A stretch of 64,000 bases of DNA from Sphingomonas sp. (GCF_030145815.1 NZ_JAIXHL010000021.1:1-64000); one strand, 5' to 3'. Positions 24,487 to 33,695 are shown, counted from the stretch's first letter. Numbers and translations are program-made. Notes: generated from the letters alone by a model not told the origin.

Positions 24487-26016
24487 ATGCAGACAGCGGC
24501 GGAAATCCTGGCCGGGCCGTTCGGGACGATCCCGGAGTTGATCGCGGCCCATGCGCGCGAACGCGGCGACAAGCTGGCGGTGGTGCATGGCGAGGATACC
24601 CTCACCTATGCGCAGCTCGACGCGCGAATGGACGCGATCGCTGCGGCGTTGCAGCGCGACGGGCTCACGAAGGGTCAGGCGGTGGCGATCGTCGGGGCGA
24701 TGGGCGTCGATTATGCCGCGATCTTTCTGGGTGCGATCCGCGCGGGCGGGGCGCCGGCGCCGATTGCGCCGTCCTCCACCGGCGAGCAGATAGCGGCGAT
24801 GGTCGCGGACAGCGGCGCGGGGGCGGTTTTCCTCGATGCCGATGCGGCAGCGACGTTGGGCGACCGCGCGGTGGCGGCGCGGCGGGTGATGCTGACCCCG
24901 GACGCAGTGGATGTGTGGCTCGCGGGCGCAGGGACGCCCTCCCCCGTCGACCTGCGGCCCGACGATCCGTTCAACATCATCTACTCCAGCGGCACGACCG
25001 GCACGCCCAAGGGGATCGTGCAGCCGCATGCGATGCGCTGGGCGCATGTCGCGCGCGGCGATGCGGCGGGATTTGCCGATGCCGTGACGATGATCGCGAC
25101 GCCGCTTTATTCGAATACGACGTTGGTCAGCTTCATCCCGACGCTCGCCTGGAGCGGGACGGCGGTGCTGCTGGGCAAGTTCGATGCGCGCGGGTTTCTG
25201 GAGGCGGCGGAGCGGCATCGCGGCACGCATGCGATGCTGGTGCCGGTGCAATATCGGCGGATCATGGCGCTGCCCGATTTCGATCGCTTCGACCTGTCGA
25301 GCTTTCGCCTGAAGACCTGCACCAGCGCGCCCTTTTCGGCGGCGCTGAAGGCCGATGTCGTGGCGCGCTGGCCGGGGCTGCTGATCGAATATTATGGGAT
25401 GACCGAGGGGGGCGGCACCTGCATCCTCAACGCGACCGCGTACCCCGACAAGCTGCACACCGTCGGCCAACCCGCGCCGGGGCATGACATCCGCCTGATC
25501 GACGACGAAGGCCGCGAGGTGGCGCAAGGCGAGATGGGCGAGGTCGTCGGGCGCAGCGGGGCGATGATGTCGGGCTATCACGGGCGCAGACAGGCGACGT
25601 CGGAGGCGGAGTGGTTCGATGCGGACGGCAATCGCTTCATCCGGCATGGCGATGTCGGGCGGTTCGATGACGACGGGTTCCTGATCCTGATGGATCGCAA
25701 GAAGGACCTGATCATCTCCGGCGGGTTCAACATCTATCCGAGCGACCTGGAGGCGGTGCTGCGCCAGCATCCCGGCGTGCGCGATTGTGCGGTGGTCGGC
25801 GTGCCGTCGGAGCAATGGGGCGAGACGCCGGTCGGCTTTTACGTCCCCGGCGATGCGACCCCGGCGGCGGAGATTCTGGCGGCGGTCAATGCGACGCTGG
25901 GCAAGACGCAGCGCTTGGCCGACCTGATCGCGATCGACGAGTTGCCGCGCAGCGCGATCGGCAAGGTGCTGAAGCGCGAATTGCGCGACCTCTATGTGGA
26001 GAAGACCCCGGCATGA
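24487..26016 (+). CDS. Acyl-CoA synthetase (AMP-forming)
   Basis: A 509-residue adenylate-forming ligase that activates a carboxylic acid to its CoA thioester through an acyl-AMP. Core motifs in order: IYSSGTTGTPKGIV (P-loop), YYGMTEGGGTC, GDVGRFDDDGFLILMDRKKDLIISGGFNIYPSDLEAVL, and the catalytic lysine near the end in PRSAIGKVLKREL. I choose ATG 24487, six bases after GAGGA, over GTG 24481. The stop overlaps the next thioesterase gene by four bases. In the levulinate system a ligase of this kind (LvaE) starts the pathway, so it may feed the kinase/ACAD module at 5-9 kb; chain type of the substrate is not readable. Confidence 0.92.
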   Translation: MQTAAEILAGPFGTIPELIAAHARERGDKLAVVHGEDTLTYAQLDARMDAIAAALQRDGLTKGQAVAIVGAMGVDYAAIFLGAIRAGGAPAPIAPSSTGEQIAAMVADSGAGAVFLDADAAATLGDRAVAARRVMLTPDAVDVWLAGAGTPSPVDLRPDDPFNIIYSSGTTGTPKGIVQPHAMRWAHVARGDAAGFADAVTMIATPLYSNTTLVSFIPTLAWSGTAVLLGKFDARGFLEAAERHRGTHAMLVPVQYRRIMALPDFDRFDLSSFRLKTCTSAPFSAALKADVVARWPGLLIEYYGMTEGGGTCILNATAYPDKLHTVGQPAPGHDIRLIDDEGREVAQGEMGEVVGRSGAMMSGYHGRRQATSEAEWFDADGNRFIRHGDVGRFDDDGFLILMDRKKDLIISGGFNIYPSDLEAVLRQHPGVRDCAVVGVPSEQWGETPVGFYVPGDATPAAEILAAVNATLGKTQRLADLIAIDELPRSAIGKVLKRELRDLYVEKTPA

Positions 26017-26783
26017 CTTCGCTTATCGACCTGCTGGCATCGGCGCAGCGCACCGCGACGGGCTTCACGACCGAGATTCCGGCGAACTGGTTGCAGGGGC
26101 GCACCGCCTATGGCGGGCTGTCGTCGGCGCTGGCACTGGCGGCGGCGAAGCAGGTCGAGCCGGACCTGCCCCCGCTGCGCTCGGCACAGGTCGCGTTTGT
26201 CGGGCCGCTCGCAGGGCCGGTGACGGTGACCGCGAGCAAGCTGCGGCGCGGGCGCAATGCGGCGTTTATCCAGGCGGATATCGTGAGCGAGGCAGGACTG
26301 GGGCTGCGCACCAATTTCGTGTTCATGAGCCGGCTGGAGTCGGCGATCGACCATGATGCGACGGCGCGGGCAGTGCATGCGCCGCCGCCTGCCGATGCCG
26401 AGCTCTATACCGGGCCGAAGGAGTTTTTCACCGGCAATTTCAACTTCTTCGACCTGAAGGCCGAGGCGGGACCGACGGAGTGGCTGCGCTGGGGGCGGCT
26501 GATCGACCGGGCGGGGCTGGACCCGGAGGTCGAGTTGATGGCGCTGGGCGACGCGCTGCCGCCGGCGGCGTTCAAGCTGTTTGCCAAGATGACGCCGCTG
26601 TCGTCGCTGACCTGGCAGGTCAATGTCCTTCAGCCGGCGCCGGTGACGACTGATGGCTGGTGGCTGCTGGAGGCCGAGACCGACAGCGCGCGCGATGGCT
26701 ATTCGAGCCAGACGATGCGGATGTGGGCGGCGGACGGCACGCTGGTGGCCGAGGGGATGCAGGGCGTGGCGATTTTCGGGTAA
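26013..26783 (+). CDS. Acyl-CoA thioesterase family protein (double hotdog)
   Basis: A 256-residue protein with a TesB-like double-hotdog layout: SAQVAFVGPLAGPVTVTASKLRRGRNAAFIQADIV in the first half and SSLTWQVNVLQPAPVTTDGWWLLEAETDSARDGYSSQTMRMWAADGTLVAEGMQGVAIF in the second. It matches the thioesterase-family proteins of mycobacteria and sphingomonads (acyl-CoA thioesterase domain pair) rather than TesB proper; the last motif AEGMQGVAIF replaces TesB's AQEGLMR. Its ATG overlaps the ligase stop by four bases (ATGA), so ligase and thioesterase are made together, an arrangement that may correct misactivated acids. Confidence 0.85.
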   Translation: MTSLIDLLASAQRTATGFTTEIPANWLQGRTAYGGLSSALALAAAKQVEPDLPPLRSAQVAFVGPLAGPVTVTASKLRRGRNAAFIQADIVSEAGLGLRTNFVFMSRLESAIDHDATARAVHAPPPADAELYTGPKEFFTGNFNFFDLKAEAGPTEWLRWGRLIDRAGLDPEVELMALGDALPPAAFKLFAKMTPLSSLTWQVNVLQPAPVTTDGWWLLEAETDSARDGYSSQTMRMWAADGTLVAEGMQGVAIFG

Positions 26784-26796
26784 TCCGACACAATTT

Positions 26797-26836
26797 GCGA
26801 CAATCTCCTGTCGCGCTGACAAACACGTGCGACAGG
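26797..26836. promoter_or_regulatory. Three GCGACA half-sites upstream of the EF-hand gene
   Basis: GCGACA at 26797-26802, its inverse TGTCGC at 26809-26814 and GCGACA again at 26829-26834. The second and third extend to CCTGTCGC...GCGACAGG. They lie 55-95 bp before the start of an operon that encodes an OmpR-type regulator, so autoregulation through these sites is a reasonable guess. Confidence 0.4.
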
Positions 26837-26890
26837 CGGGGTTCAGAAGGGCATCACTGCGGCGCCCCCTGCCGCGTGACAGGAGCCCGT

Positions 26891-27625
26891 ATGAAGAAAC
26901 TTCTCACCACGGCAGCGATCGGCGCGATGCTGGCCGCTGGCACCGCAATCGCAATGCAGAGCGAAGCCCCGGCTGCGCCCAAGAAACCGATTTCGAAGGC
27001 CGAGATGCTCGCCCGCGCAGATGCGCGGTTCGATCGACTCGACACCAACAAGGATGGCCAGCTGAGCGCGGAAGAGCGCAAGGCGGGTGCCGAGGCTGCA
27101 CGCGCTGCAATGGCCGAGAAGAAGGGCGGCGAGCTGCAGGACTTCATGCCCGGCGCACGGCGCGGTGGCGGCGGCATGGGTGAGCGGATGCTAGCGCGCG
27201 TCGACACCAATGGCGATGGCCTGATCAGCAAGGCGGAGAACCGCGCGATGGTCGAGGCGCGCTTTGCCCGAATGGATGCCGACAAGGACGGCAGCGTCGA
27301 GGCGGGCGAAGGCCGCAAGGGCATGGGTGAAGGTAAGCGCGGCGGCAAGTGGAAGCGCGGTGCCGAGCGGCGCGGTCCAGGCGGCCCGGGCGGCCCGGCG
27401 ATGGCGATGAAGAAGGCCGACACCAATGGTGACGGCGCGATCAGCCGCGCCGAATTTGACGCGCAGTCGGCCGAGCGCTTCGCCAAGCTCGACACCAATA
27501 AGGACGGCAAGATCGACGCGGCCGAGATGAAGGCGCAGCACGACAAGGCGCGCGCGAAGATGAAGAAGATGCGCGAGCGCCGCGGAAACACACCGCCGCC
27601 CCCGCCCTCCCCCCAGGGCGCGTGA
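26891..27625 (+). CDS. Secreted five-EF-hand calcium-binding protein
   Basis: A 244-residue protein with a signal peptide (MKKLLTTAAIGAMLAAGTAIA). Five canonical EF-hand loops follow: DTNKDGQLSAEE, DTNGDGLISKAE, DADKDGSVEAGE, DTNGDGAISRAE and DTNKDGKIDAAE, with a basic G/R-rich linker (GKRGGKWKRGAERRGPGGPGG) between the third and fourth and a proline-rich end. It should bind calcium in the periplasm. AGGAG precedes ATG. Its stop is 83 bp before the response regulator start on the same strand, giving an EF-hand/regulator/kinase operon. The protein could be a calcium sensor or buffer whose amount is set by the two-component system; the connection is inferred. Confidence 0.9.
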   Translation: MKKLLTTAAIGAMLAAGTAIAMQSEAPAAPKKPISKAEMLARADARFDRLDTNKDGQLSAEERKAGAEAARAAMAEKKGGELQDFMPGARRGGGGMGERMLARVDTNGDGLISKAENRAMVEARFARMDADKDGSVEAGEGRKGMGEGKRGGKWKRGAERRGPGGPGGPAMAMKKADTNGDGAISRAEFDAQSAERFAKLDTNKDGKIDAAEMKAQHDKARAKMKKMRERRGNTPPPPPSPQGA

Positions 27626-27708
27626 CGGCGATGCCGGGCGGGATCAGCGACCTCCTCCGCGCCCGCCCGGCACTTCCCGAGCGGGTGGAATCTGCTAACC
27701 CAATCGAG

Positions 27709-28431
27709 ATGACCAACGAGACCCCGCATTTGCTGCTCGTCGATGACGAGCGTTCGATCCGTGAGCCGCTGGCGCAATATCTGACCAAGCAGGGCTTTCG
27801 CGTGACCCAGGTCGCCGATGCGGAAGCCGCGCGGACGCGGCTGTCGGCCTATGCGATCGATCTGGTGGTGCTCGACATCATGATGCCGGGCGAGGATGGC
27901 CTGAGCCTCTGCCGCCATATCCGCGCGACCAGCGAAGTGCCGGTGATCCTGCTGACCGCGCGGAGCGAGGAGACCGACCGCATCGTTGGCCTTGAAATGG
28001 GCGCGGACGATTATGTCGTGAAGCCCTTCAGTCCCCGCGAACTGGCGGCGCGGATCAAGGTGGTGCTGCGCCGGATGCAGGCGGGTGGCACGCGCCTCAC
28101 CGCGCCGGAGACGGGCAGCTATGCCTTTTCCGGATGGGTGCTCAAGACCGGCGAGCGCGCACTGGTCGACCGCGAGGGCGTGTCGGTGCCGCTGTCGACC
28201 GGCGAATATAATCTGCTGCTCGCGCTGGTGATGCGCCCGCGCGCGGTGCTGACGCGCGACCAGCTGCTCGATCTGACCCAGGGACGCGAGGCGGCGGCCT
28301 TCGACCGCGCGATCGACAATCAGGTCAGTCGGCTGCGCAAGAAGATCGAGCCGGATGCCAAGAACCCGACGCTGATCAAGACCGTGTGGGGCGGCGGCTA
28401 CACGCTGGCGAGCGACGTCACCAAGCTGTGA
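27709..28431 (+). CDS. OmpR-family response regulator
   Basis: A 240-residue regulator. The receiver has the acidic pocket (LLVDDE), phosphoacceptor Asp in VVLDIMMPGEDG, and the KPFSPREL lysine. The DNA-binding winged helix has LSTGEYNLLLALVMRPRAVLTRDQLLDLTQGREAAAFDRAIDNQVSRLRKKIEPD and the terminal KTVWGGGYTLASDV. I use ATG 27709, which gives normal family length; a GTG at 27622 would add 29 residues. The stop overlaps the sensor kinase start (GTGA). Confidence 0.9.
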   Translation: MTNETPHLLLVDDERSIREPLAQYLTKQGFRVTQVADAEAARTRLSAYAIDLVVLDIMMPGEDGLSLCRHIRATSEVPVILLTARSEETDRIVGLEMGADDYVVKPFSPRELAARIKVVLRRMQAGGTRLTAPETGSYAFSGWVLKTGERALVDREGVSVPLSTGEYNLLLALVMRPRAVLTRDQLLDLTQGREAAAFDRAIDNQVSRLRKKIEPDAKNPTLIKTVWGGGYTLASDVTKL

Positions 28432-29780
28432 GACGGTTCGTCCCCAGCAGCCTGACGGGGCAGATCGCGTTGCTGGTCGCACTCGCGCTGTTCGTGGCGC
28501 AGGCGATCAATTTCGGTCTGATCCTGCGCGAACGGCGTTCGCTCCGCTTTGAACAGGTGACCGCGCCCGCGATCACCCGTGTGGTCGATGCCGCTGAACG
28601 CATCCGCGACGGACGCTTCCGCGAACCGCCGGAAGGGCGCAAGGCACGGTTGCGGCTGGAGCCGACCAACCCGATCCCCGCAGGCCTGCGCAACAAGCCC
28701 GATGTCGAGGAAGGCATCCGTACCTCGCTCGCCGAAGCGGGGATTCCGGTCGGGCAAATCGTCACCGGGGTGCGTGGGCTGTCGCCGACCGACCCGCGTT
28801 TTGCGCGGATGAACGCGCTGCGCGCCGAGCGGATGAAGCGGCTGGGTGGCGAGCTGATGGTCGCGGTCGAGCTGCCCGGCAAGGGCTGGCTGGTGCTGAC
28901 CTCGGCCTGGCCGCGCAGCGATGTCGACATCATCTGGCGGCTGATCCTGCAGACGCTGATCATTTATGGCATCGTGCTGGTCCCGGTGTTGTGGGTTGGG
29001 CATCGCGTCAATCGGCCGCTGCGTTCGCTGGCAGCGGCGGCACGGGAATTCAGCCCCGGCGCGGCTCCCGAGCCGATTGAAGAACGCGGGCCGGGCGATG
29101 TGCGCGCCGTGATCGCCGCGCACAATTTGATGCGCAGCCGCGTGACCGCGATGCTGGACGAAAAGGACCAGATGCTCGGCGCGATCGGGCATGACCTGCG
29201 CACGCCGCTCGCCGCACTGCGCGTCCGGATCGAATCGGTTGAGGATGACGAGGATCGTGCGCGCATGGCCGACACGATCGACGAGATGAACCGCACGCTC
29301 GACGACATCCTGTCGCTGGCACGGCTGGGGCGGCCGAGCGAGCCGCCGACCGAGACCGACCTGTCGGCGCTGATCGATGCGGTGGTCGACGATTTCCGCG
29401 ATCTGGGCGCGGCGGTCGAGTATGAGAATGGTCATCGCCTGATCCGCCGCATCCGCCCGTCGCTGATGCGCCGCGCGCTGCGCAATCTGATCGAGAATGC
29501 GATCAAATATGCCGGCGCTGCCGAGGTGAAGCTGATCCAAGATTCCGGCGGCGTGCGGATCGAGGTGGGCGATCGCGGGCCGGGCATTCCGGCGGAGCAG
29601 ATCGCGGCGGTGTTCGACCCCTTTACCCGGCTTGACCCGTCGCGCAACCGGACGACGGGGGGCGTTGGCCTTGGTCTGACGCTGGCGCGCGCGATCGTGC
29701 GTGAGGCGGGGGGCGATATCACCTTGGCCAACCGCGACGGCGGTGGGCTGTGCGCGACGATCACGCTACCGGGGCGGTAA
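28428..29780 (+). CDS. Sensor histidine kinase (EnvZ-like)
   Basis: A 450-residue inner-membrane kinase. Two transmembrane helices (about 9-28 and 163-185) bracket a periplasmic sensor domain rich in charged residues. A HAMP segment (NRPLRSLAAAAREF) leads to the dimerisation helix with the phosphoacceptor in AIGHDLRTPLAALRVR, then the N-box NLIENAIKYAG, G1 GDRGPGIP, and G2 GGVGLGLTLARAIV. The HDLRTP motif and DILSLARL follow the EnvZ/OmpR type. GTG 28428 overlaps the regulator's stop by four bases. The sensor may respond to the calcium protein or an envelope signal; the stimulus is unknown. Confidence 0.9.
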   Translation: MRRFVPSSLTGQIALLVALALFVAQAINFGLILRERRSLRFEQVTAPAITRVVDAAERIRDGRFREPPEGRKARLRLEPTNPIPAGLRNKPDVEEGIRTSLAEAGIPVGQIVTGVRGLSPTDPRFARMNALRAERMKRLGGELMVAVELPGKGWLVLTSAWPRSDVDIIWRLILQTLIIYGIVLVPVLWVGHRVNRPLRSLAAAAREFSPGAAPEPIEERGPGDVRAVIAAHNLMRSRVTAMLDEKDQMLGAIGHDLRTPLAALRVRIESVEDDEDRARMADTIDEMNRTLDDILSLARLGRPSEPPTETDLSALIDAVVDDFRDLGAAVEYENGHRLIRRIRPSLMRRALRNLIENAIKYAGAAEVKLIQDSGGVRIEVGDRGPGIPAEQIAAVFDPFTRLDPSRNRTTGGVGLGLTLARAIVREAGGDITLANRDGGGLCATITLPGR

Positions 29781-29793
29781 GATTTGACTATTC

Positions 29794-29962
29794 CTCCCCG
29801 AGCTTGTCTCGGGGAGGGGGACCACCGCCGCAGGCGGTGGTGGAGGGGCCGCGCCAAGGGCGCGGTTACGTTGCCTCAAGCGACACCGCCGCGTCTGCGC
29901 GCAGCGGCCCCTCCACCACCCGCTGCGCGGGCGGTCCCCCTCCCCCAGCAAGCTGGGGGAGG
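29794..29962. repeat. Composite palindromic repeat (CCTCCCCGAGCTTGTCTCGGGG type)
   Basis: Outer hairpins at 29794-29816 and about 29940-29962 with inner GGACCACCGCCGCAGGCGGTGG and CCCCTCCACCACCCGCTGCGCGG segments. It shares the CCTCCACCACC/GGTGGTGGAGG inner parts with the repeats at 22.4 and 30.5 kb but has its own outer hairpin sequence. It fills the gap between the sensor kinase and the membrane protein gene. Confidence 0.75.
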
Positions 29963-29984
29963 AATTTCGGTCGGGGGACGTGCC

Positions 29985-30530
29985 ATGAGCGGCTTTGAAT
30001 TCATCTTTTCGCTGTTCGGGCTGATGCTCGGCCTTTCGCTGGCCGAAGGGCTGGGCGGGTTGACGCGGGCGATCAAGCGGTGCGGGCTGAGCGGGATCGG
30101 CTGGCCGACCGGCCTGCTCGGTCTGTTCGTGTCGTGCGACGTGGTGACGTTCTGGATGTATGGCTGGGCGATGCGCGACCAGTTGCCGCTGAGCTGGCCG
30201 GTGATGTTCGGCGGGTTTGTGGTGACGGCTGTCTATTTCGTCGCGGCGTCTTTGGTATTTCCCGACAATATCGATGCGGACAGCGATCTCGACGCGCATT
30301 TCGACCGGTATCGCCGCACGGTGATCGGTGCGGTGCTGCTGTGCAATGTCGTGCTCGTCGGGACCGCTTACGCGCTGGTCGAGCTCAATCTCGATCTGCG
30401 CAGCTTCATCATCACCTTTTCCTTCTTTCCGGTCAGCCTGATCGCGGTGCTGACGCGCGACCGGCGCGTGGTGATGGCGTGCCTGATCTGGCTGATCGCA
30501 CTCTATCCGCTGTCGGCGGTGTGGCATTGA
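29985..30530 (+). CDS. Predicted multi-pass membrane protein, unknown
   Basis: A 181-residue membrane protein with about five helices (6-24, 40-58, 65-86, 107-127, 133-150 and possibly 157-175). Conserved-looking features are EFIFSLFGLMLGLSLAEGLGGLTRAIK at the N-terminus and the soluble loop FPDNIDADSDLDAHFDRYRR. This N-terminal pattern recurs in small unnamed membrane proteins of sphingomonads; I do not recognise a function. The ATG follows GGGGGACGTGCC. It is flanked on both sides by palindromic repeats and its stop converges with ndk. Confidence 0.75.
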   Translation: MSGFEFIFSLFGLMLGLSLAEGLGGLTRAIKRCGLSGIGWPTGLLGLFVSCDVVTFWMYGWAMRDQLPLSWPVMFGGFVVTAVYFVAASLVFPDNIDADSDLDAHFDRYRRTVIGAVLLCNVVLVGTAYALVELNLDLRSFIITFSFFPVSLIAVLTRDRRVVMACLIWLIALYPLSAVWH

Positions 30531-30540
30531 GTGATTAGTT

Positions 30541-30666
30541 CCTCCCCGGAACGGGGAGGGGGACCGCCGCGAAGCGGTGGTGGAGGGGGCCCGAGGCAAA
30601 GGAATCGCTTCGAGGAGGGCCCCCTCCGTCAGCGCTGCGCGCTGCCACCTCCCCGTTCCGGGGAGG
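30541..30666 (-). repeat. 126-bp composite palindromic repeat, copy 2 (inverted)
   Basis: Read on the minus strand this unit matches the one at 22400-22527 almost base for base, including the asymmetric centre (CCTCCTCGAAGCGAT), with only a handful of differences by eye. It lies between the convergent stops of the membrane protein gene and ndk. Confidence 0.85.
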
Positions 30667-30673
30667 ATTGAAC

Positions 30674-30705
30674 CAAAACGGGCCGGGGTTGCCCCCGGCC
30701 CGCTT
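30674..30705 (-). terminator. Rho-independent terminator of ndk
   Basis: On the minus strand, GCGGGCCGGGG-loop-CCCCGGCCCG is followed by TTTTGG. The stem has about 10 G/C pairs. It lies 25 bp after the ndk stop. Confidence 0.75.
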
Positions 30706-30729
30706 CGTTTATTCAGGTAATCGGGTCGA

Positions 30730-31152
<423 letters not shown>

Positions 31153-31261
31153 GGCCATGCGGCTCCTGTCATATGGGGGATGGGATTGCGCGCGCCTCTA
31201 GTCGGGCGCGGGCGTGGTGGCAAGGCCGTTCAGCCCGCACCACAGCAGCAACCGTCCTGCG

Positions 31262-31573
31262 CTAGGATTTGGGCCTGATCGCATCGCGCACGAAAATGAA
31301 CGCGAGGATCACGATTATGCCGAACGCGATGCCCATGATCGCCAGCGGAAACAGGTAGATCGACAAGCCACTCATGAAGGGCTCTTCGGGGTGGCGGCTG
31401 TGCCAAATCGCACCACGGATGTCGAAGACCAACGCAGCCAGCCACAGCAAACCGGGAAGTGCCACAGCGGTCGTCAGCATCGACCGCCATGTCGGCCAGC
31501 GCCGAGCCACCTTTTCGATCGCGACGAACAGGATGAGGTTCAGGCTGGCGAGCGCGACAAGAATCCACAGCAT
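31262..31573 (-). CDS. Small predicted membrane protein, unknown
   Basis: A 103-residue protein with three hydrophobic helices (about 2-20, 34-52 and 70-95) and a short charged linker (FDIRGAIWHSRHPEEPFM). No domain recognised. A strong ribosome site (GGAGGAGGGG) precedes the ATG, and the gene starts 22 bp after holC on the same strand, which suggests co-transcription. Confidence 0.65.
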   Translation of the reverse strand: MLWILVALASLNLILFVAIEKVARRWPTWRSMLTTAVALPGLLWLAALVFDIRGAIWHSRHPEEPFMSGLSIYLFPLAIMGIAFGIIVILAFIFVRDAIRPKS

Positions 31574-31595
31574 TGGAGCGCCCCTCCTCCTCCCG

Positions 31596-32036
31596 CTAAG
31601 CCGCCTGTGCCCAGCGGCCGTTTTCGTCCTGTTTCCAGTAGCGGCGTTCGACGCCGTCGCGGTCGGCCAGGGTCTTCCACGCGATTCGCGCCGCGCCGAT
31701 GCTGTCTTCGCCGAAGAAGTGGAAGGCGCGGTCGAAGGTCAGGGCCTCGCCGCGCCACTCGCCGTCTATCAGCGCGACGTGGCGCGCGCCGTTGGCGGGG
31801 GCGACCGCTTCGCCGATCAGGACGGGCTGAAGACTGTCATCCCCTGCCCCGGCCTGGGCATGGGGCAGGAAGCTGTCGGGGCGGAAGGTCCACAGCAGCT
31901 GGTCGATCCGGCGACGCTGTTCGGCGTCGGCGGAGACGATCAGCAGCCTCTGGCCGGTTTCCACCACCTTCGCCGCGATCTGCGGAAGCGCGCGCTCCAG
32001 CGGAGTCGCGGTGAGGTGGTAGAAATCGACCTGCAT
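31596..32036 (-). CDS. holC: DNA polymerase III chi subunit
   Basis: A 146-residue HolC protein of the clamp-loader accessory chi, which links polymerase III to single-strand binding protein. The N-terminus MQVDFYHLTATPLERALPQIAAKVVETGQRLLIVS and the central RIDQLLWTFRPDSFLPHA are typical of alphaproteobacterial chi, as is GEDSIGAARIAWKTLADRDGVERRYWKQDENGRW. Starting seven bases after the pepA stop, it forms the usual pepA-holC pair. Confidence 0.92.
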   Translation of the reverse strand: MQVDFYHLTATPLERALPQIAAKVVETGQRLLIVSADAEQRRRIDQLLWTFRPDSFLPHAQAGAGDDSLQPVLIGEAVAPANGARHVALIDGEWRGEALTFDRAFHFFGEDSIGAARIAWKTLADRDGVERRYWKQDENGRWAQAA

Positions 32037-32043
32037 CGCCCGA

Positions 32044-33519
32044 TCAGCGCTCGAAATTGTCGCGGATATAGCGATCAAGCAGGCGGACGCCGTAGCCGGT
32101 GGCACCCTTGTCGTAATTCGGGCCGGGCTTGTCGGCCCAGACCATGCCGGCGATGTCCAGATGCGCCCAGCGCACGCCGGGGTCGACGAAGCGCTGGATG
32201 AACTGCGCGGCGGTGATCGATCCGCCACCGCGCGGGCCGACATTCTTCATGTCGGCGATCGGGCTGTCGATCAGCTTGTTGTACGCGTCGCCGAGCGGGA
32301 AGCGCCACAAATGGTCCCCGGTCGCGCGGCCCGCCGACAGCAATTCCTCAGCCAGACCATCGTCGTTCGAGAACAGACCGCCATGCTCGTTGCCGAGCGC
32401 GATGATCATCGCGCCGGTGAGGGTCGCGAGGTCGACGATCGTCTTGGGGTTGTGCGTGCGCTGGACCCAGGTGATGGCGTCGCACAGGACCAGACGCCCC
32501 TCGGCATCGGTGTTGATGACTTCGATCGTCTGGCCGGACATCGAGGTGACGACGTCACCCGGACGCTGGGCGTTGCCGTCGGGCATGTTCTCGACCAAGC
32601 CGCACACGCCGATGACGTTCGCCTTGGCCTTGCGCAGCGCCAGCGCCTTCATCGCACCGGCCACGGCACCCGCGCCGCCCATGTCCCACTTCATGTCTTC
32701 CATGCCGGCGGCCGGCTTGATCGAGATGCCGCCGGTGTCGAAGGTCACGCCCTTGCCGACCAACGCGACATCCACGTCACCCGCACCCTTGCCGTTCCAG
32801 CGCATCGCCAGCAGCCGCGCCTCACGCACCGAACCCTGCGCGACGCCGAGCAGCGCGCCCATGCCAAGCTTTTCCATGTCGGCGCGGTCGAGCACGGTAA
32901 TCTCGACGCCCAGCTCCGCAAGATGGCGGCAGCGTTCGACGAAGCTTTCCGGGTAGATGATGTTCGGCGGCTCCGACACCAGCGTGCGGGTCAGTTCCAT
33001 CCCCTTGGTCACCGCTTCGAGGCTAGCATAGCTCGAATCGCTGTCGGCGGGGGTGTTGGCCAGGGTGAGCGTGTCGAGCGTGGGCTTCTGTTTGTCGCTG
33101 AGCTTGGTGCGATAGACATCGTGACGCCAGCTGCGCTGCACGGCGGCGGCGGCGAAGCGGGCGACGGCGCGGGCGGTGGGGGCACCGCCGAGTGCTGCGA
33201 AATCGACCGCGATCGCGGTGACGCCCGAGGTGAGGAAGCGCGCGGTCAGCGCACCACCGGCGCGCTCATAATCCGCCTCGCTGCCCGCGCCGACGCCGAG
33301 CAACAGGACGCGGTTCGCCGCTTCGCCGCCGGGGACGAAGATTTCGGCGATGCCGCCCGCCTCACCCTCGAACCGGCCGGCGCGCGCGGCACCGCGCACC
33401 AGCGCCAGCGTCGCATCGTCGAGCGTGCCCGCGGGCATGCGATCCAGCCCGTCCTTTTCGACCGGGAGCGCGAGCACCGCCGCATCGGCGGGGCGGGTGG
33501 CGGAAAAAATGACCTGCAT
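32044..33519 (-). CDS. pepA: Leucyl aminopeptidase (M17)
   Basis: A 491-residue cytosolic aminopeptidase with two metal ions. Ligands and catalytic residues fall at Lys256 and Asp261 (VGKGVTFDTGG), Asp279 (KWDMGGAG), and Asp338, Glu340 and Arg342 in the signature NTDAEGRLVL. The N-terminal domain (1-165) is less conserved, as is usual. It removes N-terminal residues in peptide turnover; E. coli PepA also binds DNA, which cannot be judged here. The pepA-holC pairing is standard. It diverges from lptD across about 176 bp. Confidence 0.95.
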   Translation of the reverse strand: MQVIFSATRPADAAVLALPVEKDGLDRMPAGTLDDATLALVRGAARAGRFEGEAGGIAEIFVPGGEAANRVLLLGVGAGSEADYERAGGALTARFLTSGVTAIAVDFAALGGAPTARAVARFAAAAVQRSWRHDVYRTKLSDKQKPTLDTLTLANTPADSDSSYASLEAVTKGMELTRTLVSEPPNIIYPESFVERCRHLAELGVEITVLDRADMEKLGMGALLGVAQGSVREARLLAMRWNGKGAGDVDVALVGKGVTFDTGGISIKPAAGMEDMKWDMGGAGAVAGAMKALALRKAKANVIGVCGLVENMPDGNAQRPGDVVTSMSGQTIEVINTDAEGRLVLCDAITWVQRTHNPKTIVDLATLTGAMIIALGNEHGGLFSNDDGLAEELLSAGRATGDHLWRFPLGDAYNKLIDSPIADMKNVGPRGGGSITAAQFIQRFVDPGVRWAHLDIAGMVWADKPGPNYDKGATGYGVRLLDRYIRDNFER

Positions 33520-33695
33520 GAAGCTTCCTGTTCCTGTGGGCGTTAGCGGTTCGGTTCGGCCGCGATTCCGATCTATCTAGGCGCGGCACCCCAGCGGGGC
33601 AACGCCGGGCGATTGCGAAGCGGGCCGTGCGGTGCGATAGGGCAGGTTCAAGCCCTGCGCGGGCGAGTGTTGGTTCAAAGGGGTTATCGAGAAAC

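Noticed and set aside
15889..30666. CRISPR-like regularly spaced repeats
   Set aside because: The repeats are scattered singly at gene borders, are palindromic and have no spacers or cas genes.
33646..33668. A T-arm-like hairpin (GCAGG-TTCAAGC-CCTGC) upstream of lptD
   Set aside because: The 5-bp stem and TTCAAGC loop look like a tRNA T-arm, but there is no matching acceptor stem, D-arm or anticodon arm in the preceding 70 bases.
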